From assembly GCA_963576725.1 (NCBI GenBank), contig OY755236.1, positions 71,332,379 to 71,396,378 on the forward strand: a stretch of 64,000 nt of DNA, read 5' to 3'. A program made the translations under genes and the position numbers. Shown piece after piece: positions 1 through 12,300 of this stretch. The notes beneath the pieces were generated by a model. It saw only the letters and a program-made list of their open reading frames with translations. It ran no database searches and was not told where the DNA came from. This stretch comes from Azorinus chamasolen. Its lineage: Eukaryota > Mollusca > Bivalvia > Cardiida > Solecurtidae. The stretch's first letter is position 1. Each line of letters begins with the position of its first letter.

Positions 1-107
1 TGGCCAAAATTTCATGTGTTCATAAATGCCGTTATTAATAATTATCTAATGAATATTAATGGTGTCCATAATTATGTAACATAAATATTCATGGAGTAAC
101 TGGTTAA
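1..107 (-). mobile_element. Family A element, cut by the window start
   Basis: Ends ATATTCATGGAGTAACTGGTTAA. It lies downstream of the annexin stop codon, possibly in the 3' untranslated region. Confidence 0.8.
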
Positions 108-219
108 GAGAAATAAAAGAAACAATAACTTTCACAATTGCAGCAGTTGACCATTTTTGCAGATTACAATTACTTAGCATACAGTGAGTTAATAGCTTTT
201 CAGTCTGTACACCCATTTT

Positions 220-342
220 CTACTGTCCAATCAAGGCCAGAAGAAGGCGCTTGTAGTCACCACTGGTATCCGAGGCAACCATCCTGGCCAAAGTCTTCTG
301 GTACTTGCTGAGAAACACATCTTTTATGTCTTGCAAGTCGAC
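220..342 (-). CDS. Annexin exon 14 (end of repeat IV, stop codon)
   Basis: Acceptor ttattttcag|, then [16 protein letters not shown], the calcium ligand in MVASDTSGD, the terminal LLLALIGQ and a TAG stop. No AATAAA or ATTAAA is visible on this strand before the window edge, so the 3' untranslated region probably runs on, possibly through the family A copy at 1-107. Confidence 0.95.
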   Translation of the reverse strand, partial: VDLQDIKDVFLSKYQKTLARMVASDTSGDYKRLLLALIGQ

Positions 343-3300
343 CTGAAAATAAATGATCGTATATGGGTAATGAGCCAAGTTAAAAAAACAAGAATTAAAT
401 TCTATGACAACCAAATATTTCAATGAGACAATGACTTTGACCAAAATGACCTCAGAAGACATACAAAGACAAATGTATCACAAACAAGAAAGATATCGTT
501 TAATATCAAACTTGAAATGTGTCCATATGACATGGATGCCTCACTATCCTTTTACCTCACAGATACGCCTTTGCAAACAGAGTAGACCCAGATTATACAG
601 CTCCTGTAGGACCCATCTGATCAGTGTCTGCTCTGTTTGCTTATGGAATGATTTAGTTTTGATTCTACAGTTTCTGTCATGTCGATAACATCCTGTGTAT
701 TTCCTTCATGAATATTCATCAAGTAAGGGGTTGGGGTAGGGCACGGATAAGAACTGTAGGTCTAGTGTTACTGCCCACCAAAATGATTGCATTAATATAA
801 TTATCACTTTCATGATCCTATGTCAACATTTTCAACAATAGCTCATTTATATTTCTCTTCTAAACCCTATACTGTGACCACTCTTTAGAATCGTCTCGAA
901 GAGTATAGGGTTTGGTGGAGAAATGACGATTATAGTACTTGGGTACGCATCTTTATCTGTAGCTCAGGTTAATTAATATTTATAATAGCATTTTAACCCA
1001 CCGAAAAGGTGCATTAACTACAGAAAAGGAAAATTTGCTCTATTTATCACAATGGTTTCAACAGGTGACTTTTACAGAAACGTAGAAAGGCGTATTGATG
1101 GAGGAAAGGGTTAAACAAGACATTTCGACAATAGCAAAAAAATGAAGAATTGTATCTAAATTATTTCATAAGCAAACAGAGCAGACCCTGAACAGACAGC
1201 TCCTGAAGGAGCCATCTGATCTGGGTCTAATCTGTTTGCAAAGGCATTTAAACGGCATCTCTATAAATAAGTTCTTTGAGCATAAGAAAACCGTGTTTAC
1301 CTCACATCTGGAGACGACTATTCTAATCAGTGTGGAATCCTGTGTTCCTAAACCCTTGATAGCTGAATGCAACTTCTCCGCAAAGTACTCTGGTCTGTTC
1401 TTGGCGGTCATCACTGTGGAAAACATAGTCATTGTTAACCCATTCCCTCATATTGACGCCTTTTGACACCTCTTTGAAAGTCACTTTTGATACCATTGTG
1501 ATCAATAGAGCATTTGCTCCATAGGAGCAAATGCTCTATTTATCACTAGTTTCTAAACTACACAATTCTAAAATATTCCTTTTCTTTAGTAAATGATCCT
1601 TTTCAGTAGATTTATTCAAAGAGGTTGGATCTAAATATAGAGGGAATAGGTTAATTACATGTTACCTGTGCAATGAGAAATGTTGCTGCCTTCATCACTA
1701 CACTACTCTAGATCCATACCAGATACTATATCAAAGAAACTAAATCTGATTAGAGTCTTTTTTTCCATTCCTTATATAAACGCTTTTTCATACCTTTGCA
1801 GAGAAGACTTGGATCAGACGGCTCATGTAGAAGGGACTTGATTAGGATCTGCTCAGTTTATTAAATTACAGAGATCTGAATGACATTACATCTGATTAGG
1901 GTCTGCTCTGTTTGTTCATGAAATAATATAGATATGATTCCACAGATTCTGTTAATTGCTATAATTTCCATAGTGTCCATATGCATTTATAAAAGTTAAT
2001 GTAATTAACATCAACAATGAAATTATTTCTTATATGAATATACAGAGTAAAGGGTTTGTCACAGCCAATAAATAGTCATGATGTCACTATTTCTTACATG
2101 AATATACAGAGTAAATGGTTTGTCACAGCCAATAAATAGTCATGATGTCACTATTTCTTACATGAATATTCAATAGGTAAAGGGTTTAACCTACTGCATT
2201 TCTGTTTCAATTCTTCTAAAGTGCATTTTAGTTCCACTATTTGTTTCCTAAAAGCTGTAGGTGTCAAACAGTTTGGATCCTGATAAGACAATGAGTTACT
2301 TGGCATCTCACTTGGATCAAAACTGTTTGCGAAGGTTTTCACAAATTTGTCATAACAGTGCCGAAGATTAACCCTTTACTCCATGAATATTCATGTTACT
2401 TTGTAAGAAATAATACCATCATGAATATTTATTTGATTAATTGTAAAAATAGCACATGGACACAGGAAGTTTTGGCCATGGCAGAAACAGAAGAATCATA
2501 TCTATACTATATCATAAGTAAACAAAGCAGACCCTGATCAGGCGACTCCTATCTGTTCTGTTTGCAAAGGTGGAAGCTCCCTCTGGAGATTTCTGCAATG
2601 TTTTCAGTCTGCAGTAAGCAACCAGTTGCTTTTATAGAGTTCCATGATAGATCACTGAGTGGTTACATTAACTCTTTGCATGCTAACCTTAAATTCATTA
2701 TCTATGTAAACAGTTTGGATTCATGAGACATCACCTGAATCAGTGTCACATTTTGATCTACACTATTTGACACCCTGACTGCATTTTTGAAGAGATATAT
2801 ATAACAGAACTGCAGCAGGTTACTCTTATTGCAGACAACAATTACTCATCAAGCAAAGAACTGGAACTATTCCTACCTATGGCCCTGAAGCCTTCCTTCA
2901 GATTGCCAGACATCTCTCTGTCAATGCTGTTTAAGATGTCACGTCCAGATAACTGAAATACATATAAATGATCAATATATAAAAACAAATACAGTTAAAC
3001 CCCTCTAAAGTGACCACCAACAGGAGATCTAAGTCTGGCTCTCAAAGGAAGGTGGTAGCTTAATACAGGCTGAAAGTTATGCAGAAAGATCATGCAAGAG
3101 TATTCTGCATTACTTTCAGCCTTCGATAAGCAACCACCTGCTTTTAACCCTTCGCTTGCTGAATTTTAAAATACATTTCTCGTTCTTTACCCATGCTCTG
3201 TTGTATAATTACATATATCTTCACTGTGTACAAGTATTTCGCTGTGCAATCACTGCTATGGAGTGCACTGGTTGCACAATCAACTTGTAAATAGTGCAGA

Positions 3301-6300
3301 CCCTGATGAGACAGCTCCTGCAGGAGCTGTCTCATCTGGGTCTTCACTATTTACAGATAGGTATATTGACGTGAATAGCAAGCGAAGGGTTAAAGACCCC
3401 TGTCTGGTCAATAAGTGGTGCCTTTAGCGTGGTTTTACTAAATTTGAAAAATACATGTATATCAAATCACATCACAAGAAAATAAAGAAATGCTGCCAAA
3501 GTTTTGCAAACAATGCAGTACATAGATAGTGCAAAGATAATGTATGGTATAGCTGTATCTATACTGTTTTCAAACCCTTCTTCAAGTTGCTTGTTTTCTA
3601 AATGTGGCTCATATATACAACTATGAATATTACAAAACTAGCAATTTGTGGAAACAAATACTGTTTGCTGACTTATCATTTGTAAATAATTAAAATCCAA
3701 GTCCTTCTTGGGTTAATGTCAATCAGTTCGGATCCAGATAATGATACAATGCACTGCAATGACGCTTATCTGAACAGTTTGTGAAGCACAGCTGTAGACA
3801 AGAGCCATCCAGTCAAACCCTATCTTGTTAGTACTCAATAGAATTGCCTCAGTGAGTACCAGCAAGACAGTGTTTGGCAGAGAAATATAGAAAAAAATAT
3901 CATTTAAACATGGCTCCTATCAAAGCTCTGGTGAGGGTTATACTTGTTTTAACCCTTTCTTTGTTCAGTATTCATGTAAGAAACAAGGACATTATGAATA
4001 TTTATTAGCAGAATTTTTATTTAAGAAATAATAAATTCATACCAGTGTTTTATCGTGCAATCGAACACAGGTAGGAGTTGAGATGCATAGTAATTAAATC
4101 ACGAGGCCGAGATATTTAATTATAAGCATCTCAACGACTACCCGTGTTCGATAGCACGATAAAACACTGGTATAAATTTATTATTTCGATTCTAACACTT
4201 CAATTTAACTGTAATTTGCACCGCCACAACGGCACTACGTTTCTTGACGTACGAAATTTCGAAGCCATATTACGTCTTGTTAAGCCGTTACAACGCATAG
4301 ATACGTCCCGTCCCTTCTTTGTTTATTTAGATGTGTGCACGAGGTGTGTTAGAATATGTAAGCATATCAAGGGATTTTTTTTCGCTTTGACAAAAACCAT
4401 AGATTTAGATCTATATCATGCCATAAACAAACAGAGTAGATCCTGATCAGACAGCTCCTACAGGAGCCGTCTGATCTGGGTCTACTCTGTTTGCAAATGC
4501 ATTTATATGAAGGAAAGGGTTAAGACATCATATACAGCGAGGTAGGATTTGCTTTTACCTTGACGTATTCTTCAAAAGTGGCCCTCAGTTGGTAGTAGTG
4601 TCTCACAGCAAGGACCTGCAGGAAAGCAGACTCATCGGTACCCATCTTCTTCTCCCCAGCCTGGAACAAGTTCTGGGCATCCTGATTGGCCAAGTTCCTG
4701 TCTATCACAGCCTCTGGACCCTGCTGCTGAAGCTTCTGCCACTGGTCAGGGGTCAGCTCAGCTCGGTTAGCCTGTGTTACAAAATTTTAAATTGTCCATA
4801 AGAGATACACATTAAATTGTAAAAATCTATAAAAGAAAATAAAGATATGAATTAGAGAAGCAAATCTAAAATAAGACTTCAAGGGGAGAAACTATAGTAC
4901 TTCACAGACTTGTGCTATTATACATGATGTAAAAATACTGGATATAGACATGTTTAAACATAAGGCTTGCTTCTAGATTCAAAACAGTAATCTTTTAGCA
5001 GACCACTTTGGAAACTGACTTAACCCTTTCCCTCATACAAATGCTTTTTCACTCCTACAAGACCATATGATCTGGGTCTACTCTGTTTGCAAATGCATGA
5101 AAATGTGTTTATATGTGAGAAGGGGTTAACATTCAATACACATCAAATTGCTGTATAACATTATGTACGTTCAACAAAACTTGTTTTGGCTTTTCCTTAC
5201 TTACATTTATGTTTTATAACTGGATCCCCCATAATTAAAGCTTTAAATACAATAGTGAATAGAGAAACAGTAAGATTAAATACTTAACCCTTTCCCTGTA
5301 CTATATTTATTCCAAATTTCAATACCTACTGAATATTCATGGACAAAATAGTTATAATGGAAGGTGGAACATTATATACATTTTAGAAAGTATAGAAACA
5401 GACCTATCAATTCCATTGGCAAACAGAGCAGACCCTGATCAGATGGCTCCTATAGGATCCGTCTGATCTGGGTCTACTCTGTTTACACAAGAGGGCCAGA
5501 ATGGCCCTGAAGCGCTCACCAGACAATCAGGAGAAGATTTTCAAAGTTTTCACTATATGTTTCTATAGAAAAGTAGCCTGCCCTGGGGTGGGGCTAATTT
5601 TGACCCAAGAGGCACAATTTATATAACTTTTGTAGAGGACCTGAACATGATGCTATGTGCCAAATATGAAAGCTGAGAACCTTCCAGTTTAAGACGAGAA
5701 GATTTTCAAAGTTTTCACTATATGTTTCTATTGAAAACTGGCTACCCCTGGGGCGGGCCAATTTTCACCCTAGGGCCATAATTTATATAACTTTTGAAGA
5801 AGACCTGAACATGATGCTATGTGCCAAATATGAAAGCTGAGAACCTTCCAGTTTCAGAGAAGAAGATATTCAAAGATTTCACTATTTGTTTCTATTGAAA
5901 ACTGCCCACCCCTGGGGCGGGACAAATATTGACCCTGGGGCCATATTTTATACATATTTTGTAGAGGACCTGGACATGATGCTATGTGCCAAATATGAAA
6001 GCTGAAAACCTTCAAGTTTCAGAGGAGAAGAGTTTCAAAGTTTTCCCTACATGCATTTATTTCTTTTGAAAACTGCCCACCCCTGTGGTAGGGCCAATTT
6101 TGACCCCAGGGCCATAATTTAAATGCCTTTTGTAGAGGACCTGAACATGATGCTCTGTGCCAAATATGAAAGCTGAGAGCCATCCAGTTTCAGAGAAGAA
6201 GATTTTCAATGATTTCACTATTTGTTTCTATTTAAAACTGCCCACCCCTGGGGCGGGGCCAATTTTGACCCTGGGGCCATAATTTATATAACTTTTGTAG

Positions 6301-9300
6301 AGGACCTGAACATGATGCTATGTGTCAAATATGAAAGCTGAGAGCCTTCCAGTTTCAGAGAAGAAGATTTTCAAAGTTTTCACTATTTGTTTCTATTGAA
6401 AACTGCCCAACCCTGGGGCGGGCCAATTTTGACCCAAGGGCCATAATTTATATAACTTTTGTAGAGGACCTGAACATGATGCTATGCGCCAAATATGAAA
6501 GCTGAGAACCTTCTGGTTTCAGAGGAGAAGATTTTCAAAGTTTTACTATATGTTTCTATTGAAAACAAGGCACCCCTGGGGCGGGGCCAATTTTGACCCC
6601 AGGGCCTTAATTTATACAACTTTTGTAGAGAACCTGAACATGATGCTATGTGCCAAATATGAAAGCTGAGAGACTTGCAGTTTCAGAGAAGAAGATTTTC
6701 AAAGATTTCACTATTTGTTTCTATTTAAAACTGCCCACCCCTGGGGCAGGGCCAATTTTGACCCCAGGGCCATAATTTATATAACTTTTGTAGAGGACCT
6801 GAACATGATGCTCTGTGCCAAATATGAAAGCAGAGAGACTTCCAGTTTCAGAGAAGAAGATTTTCAAAGATTTCACTATTTGTTTCCATTTAAAACTGCC
6901 CACCCCTGGGGCGGGGCCAATTTTGACCCCAGGGCCATAATTTATACAAATTTTGTAGAGCACCTGTACATGATGCTATGTGCCAAATATGAAAGCTGAG
7001 AACCTTCTGGTTTAAGAGGAGAAGATTTTCAAAGTTTTACTATATGTTTCTACTGAAAACAAGACACCCCTGGGGCGGGGCCAATTTTGACCCCAGGGGC
7101 ATAATTTATATAACTTTTGTAGAGGACCTAAAGATGATACTATGTGCCAAAGATGAAAGATGAGAACCCTGTAGATTCAGAGGAGAAGATTTTTAAAGGT
7201 TCAAATTGTTGACGACTGACGACGAACGACGCACGCCGACAGACAACGGACAACGGGCGATCACAAAAGCTCACCCTGAGCACAAAGTGCTCTGGTGAGC
7301 TAAAAAGAGTGAAAATGTTATATGAGGGAAGTGGTTAACCCTTTGCCTAATGAACATTCATAAAGAAATAATGACTATGAATATTAATTAGCTGAAATTT
7401 CATAATGGCATTATGAACAAGGGAATTATTGGACCATAGCAGGAACTGTAGAATCAGATCTATATAATGTCAAAAGCAAACAGAGCAGACCCTGATCAAA
7501 TGGGTCCTATAGGAGCCGTCTGATCTGGGTCTATTCTATTTACAAAAGCGTAGACAGGTGTATTTATGGAGTAAAGGGTTAAAATAAGTTTCTCATTATT
7601 TATGTTGATATTTTGGCAACCAAGATTGGATATCAGAGATTAGTGTCAGTTTCTCTCAGTTAACAATCCAAATAATTAAATTTTCAACCTCAACCTTTCC
7701 AATCCAATGCTGAAGTAATTGCAGATACAGTAAAACGTCTCTAATCTGGACATTCAAATTAATATTAATGCTAGTCTGTAAGACAACTGGCAGCTTAATA
7801 CGGAGTGAAAGTGAGACAGAAAGCTTCTAGAGGAGCTTTCTACATGACTTTCACTCTGCATTAAGCAGTCACCTGTCTAAAGAATCTAAATTCTTCTTTA
7901 CTAGTATTTTGGTTTAGAGAGGTTTTACTGTACATATAAAGTACTAGTACAAAAACAAACATCACTACAGGCCTACATGTACCTGACAACAGGACACCAG
8001 GAGTCTTTTGAAGTGGCCGCTTGTATCATCAATAATATCCTTCTCAAGTGTCCTCTTGTAATCTGAAAATTATAAGAAGCATTATTCGTAGCTCCATGGC
8101 GATTATTTACTATAACTCTTTGCAGTAATTGTTGTCTGCAACATTTGCTGCCTGCTACAAATCTTTAAACTTCATTTTCTAGATTACATTAATATTTTTA
8201 ACTCTTTGCAAGCAGCCAGTGAAATTGTGATTACCTACATGTATATGGAAATTATAGTTACCTATCTGGAATACATATAGTTTGGATCCAGATGAAAAGA
8301 AACATAACGCAGGGTCTCATCAGGATCCAAACTTGTTTGTCATTTTGCCCATAAGAAATGAGAGAAATTTTATTTTAAGTCTTAAAGAATTGAAGCAGAT
8401 GAAAAATGTTGCAGACGACATAGGAGCAAATGCTCTATTCATTACAATGGTTTTAAAACTATGCAATTCTTAAATGTTCCTTTTATCTATTAAATGCTCC
8501 TTTCAGGAGATTTTTTCAAAGAGGTTGGGTCTAAATATAGCCTATGAGGGAATGGGTTAAAAGCATTTCAGTCATATAGCAATGTCCAGCTACCAGCAAC
8601 TGAGGGAAGACCCCTGAGGGTTTTCCGTGCATGGAACAAATTGCACACAAACACCCATGTAGAACCATTGACCTACAGCAAGTCAGTTGGAAGGCTACCT
8701 CACATGAAAAATCGAAATACACAGGGCGGGATTCGAATCAAACTGTTTGAAACAAAATGTTTAGTTGAACAGAAAACAAAAATTACCTACGGCACCACCT
8801 GACCTGACGTGAAACTTAACCATTATCCAGCGAAATGTAACCTGACTTGCATTTGCAAATAGTTTGGATCCAGATGAGGCCTTAAGGAACTCGGCATTTC
8901 ATCAGATTTCAAGCTGTTGACACTTGGTCAATAGTGTCTCAAAAGCCTGAACAATCGAAAGTACCTTATTATCTCTAATATAAAATACTCTATCCCCAAG
9001 GTATAACATTTTTTTAAAGGAGCTTCTTGCATTTTGTACACAGGCGGTTGCTTAATGCACACTGAAAACAAGGCAGAAGCTCCCAGGGGAGTTTTCTGCA
9101 TTGCTTTCAGTCTGCATTGATAATTAAGTATCCCCCCCCCCCTTTAAAAAAACAAAACAACAACATTTATTAAAATTGGGGTATTTATCAGGGAGAACAA
9201 GGTAAGTAAATTGAAAGCATAACAGATTTTCAGCACACTATTGTTTCTTCAGCAAGATAACGGTTAACCCTTTCCCTAATGTAAGAAATAATGATGTCAT

Positions 9301-12300
9301 GAATCATTATTAGCTGAATCTTTATAATGGCATATGTATACAGGTTTTTTTATGGTATTGATAGAAACTGAAGAGTCAGATATACATGTATTATAATTTC
9401 ATGAGCAAACAGAGCAGTCCAAGATCAGACAGCTCCTATAGGAGCTGTCTGATCTGGATCTTCTGTGATTGCAAATGTAAGGAAAAGCATTTACATGAAA
9501 ATAAGGGTTAATAACAAAAGAAACCATTCAGCCAGCTGAAAGTTTATAAACTTTGCATTATTTCAGAATCAGCCCAATATCTCTGTACACATGGCTTACG
9601 CTCTTTATAGCTGTTGTTGATCTCCAGTATTTCAGCATTGGTTCTGGTACCCAGTATTTCTATCAGAACAGACTCTTTGGTTCCAACTCCCTATAAAAGA
9701 AAAAATCAGATGGATAAAGTACTTACACAAAGACCATCATATTACAACAGCAAACAGTGAGTGAGTGAGTTGGAGTTATAGTGCTGCCCCACTGGAATAC
9801 CCCTGCCGCAGGCACAAGGCAAGGGCGCCCCACCCAGTCACAATATCCTGACACCGGGCCGACCAGTCCTAAAACTACCCCTTTAATGTCGAGCGTAGAC
9901 AAGGGAGCTACTGGTACCAACTTTTAACGACTTTGGTCTGTCGCAGCTGGGGATCAATCCCACGACCTTCCATACCTCAGGCGGACGCTCTACCACTGCG
10001 CCACGCAGCCGGTAACAGCAAACAGTAAACCCAGACCAGTTGCCATGCTAGACATGCTGTGGTCTGATCAGGTTCTATATACAGTTTGGAACTACATGTA
10101 ATTAACTCTTTCCTTCATATAAATGCCTTTTCACACAATTGTAAACAGAGTAGACCCAGATCAGGGTCTGCTCTGTTTACTAAATGAATTTGATATATCT
10201 ATTTATTCAGTTTCTAAATGGTTACAATGTTCCACCTTTCATATTTCATTGCAACTATTATCTCTATGAATTTTCAGTAGGTATAGAAATTTGGATAAAT
10301 ATCAAACAAGGAAAAGATAAACCGTTTCCATGTTAACCCTATTCATATATAAAATAATGACGTCATTAATGTTAATCAGATTATTTTATAATGGTATATG
10401 AACACAGCATTTTCGGTATTAGTGGAATCTGTAGTCATATCTATTATAAATTATTTATAATTTCATAAGCAAATAAAGCAGACCCTGATCAGATGGCTCC
10501 TACAAAACTGCAGAATTTCTGAATGATATCTATCATCATCATCATCATCATCATCCTGTTTAGTTTATACAGGCCAGAGATTAATCCTTTAGCAAGGGTG
10601 AGGCCTGTCTGCCTGTCGAGGAGCGTAGTCTTCCTCTCCACTTCTGGCGATCCTGTGGGTTGGTAGGTTCCATCCGAAGAGATGCACGATCACGCATCAC
10701 AAGGTCAATCCAGGATCGTTTTGGTCTTCCTTGACCTCGTTTTGATGCAATGTTAATGTTTCTAATCTGGTAGATCCAGCTTGAGCTACTTTCTGTGTGG
10801 CCAAACCATCTCAGCCTGCCTGTTTGCAGAATGTCTGCAAATGCCTTGAGTTTCAGCTGAGATAGGAGAGTCTCGAAAGGGACGTTATCTTCTGGCTTAA
10901 CCAAGCTGACCCATCTTATCATAGATCTGTCGTTGCGCTGCAGACGACGGAGAGTGTTTGCTGATTCTGCCCATGTCTCTGAACCGTATAGCATCACACT
11001 CCTCACACAGCTTGAGTAAACCTGGCCTCTAGTTTCGATCGGTAGTTGCCTGTTTGTGAGGATGGGTAGGAGCTCCCTGAATTTTTCCAGGCCGATTTGC
11101 AGCGAGTAATGGATCAAGCTCGCATCAACCTCCGGATGACAAAGTGTCTCCAAGGTAGCAGAAGTCTGAAACAACCTCCAGTGTTTCGTCGCCAACTTTT
11201 ACCTCCTTCATTGGCCTTCCGTCGATTGACCGAGCTGTTCCCAGACAGCGTGGGCACTTGTAGTGTGGATCAGGTCTGAGTGGGCCTTTGATACCACTGC
11301 ACTTCTTGTGGATCCAGCATGAGCAATTGGTGTAAGAGATGGAGTTCCTGCCTGTTCCTGATTGACACACTGCACATGGATGCTTTCCTGCAAGATTTGG
11401 CCCAGAGATCATTATTTTGGTCTTTCCCGTGTTTACTCTGAGACCCTTTTCCTCCATTCCTCTTTTCCAGTTGGTCAATCTGTCAACCAGGGCATCAATG
11501 GAGTTGTCGACAATTGCAAGATCGTCCGCGTATTGGAGCTCCCAAGGACAGCTAGTACGGAATTCACGTGACAAAGCTTCAAGAACGATGACGAAGAGCA
11601 TGGGGCTTAGTATCGAACCCTGGTGTACACCAACTTTTCATTCGAACTCGTCACTGTATTCATCTCCGACATGCACACGGCTTCTAGCATTTGAGTACAT
11701 TGATTGTACGGTTTGTACCAGCCATTCTTCTACTCCAAGTTTTCGCATGGCCCACCATATGACTTTCCTTGGTACGCGATCAAAGGCTTTCTCAAGGTCT
11801 ACAAAAGCCATGTAGAGTACCTTGTTTGCAGCTAAGTGCTTTTCCTGGAGTTGTCTTATATTATTTCAAAAGCAAACAGAGCAGATCCTAATCAGACAGC
11901 TCCTACAGAAGCCATCAGATCTTGGTCGACTCTGTTTACAAAGGTGCAAAAAGGTGCATTAATGGAATAGACGGTTAAGGATATCAAAATGGTATCAACC
12001 AGAGTTATTCAATTTTACAAACTGACGAAAAGATTAGATTGGGCGTCCCGATACTTCAGATAATTAGGATAGCACTACTTACACTAATGGCTTCATGCAG
12101 TGACCAGGCATCGTAAAATGTTGTAGGCTTGAACATGGCCATAATTGTCTCTCTAAAGTCACCACTCAGCTCAGACTCTAGGTCCTTGATGAGATCCTGC
12201 AAAGGAAAAAAAACAATCTTAACCCTTTATTCCATGAATATCATGTAAGAAATAATAACATTGTGAATATTAATTAGAATAATATTTTTATAGGCACATG

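Noticed and set aside
3144..3347. Repeated 66-95 codon open frames at family B copies (also 16.7, 18.5, 53.7 and 58.2 kb)
   Set aside because: The same frame recurs only because the element is repeated; the frame crosses the hairpin and is not maintained in all copies.
6715..6999. Open frames within the tandem-core array
   Set aside because: Repeat units of the Helitron-like element; not conserved from unit to unit and open on both strands.
10545..10560. ATC trinucleotide microsatellite as an independent repeat
   Set aside because: It is the 3' tail of the adjacent minus-strand LINE.
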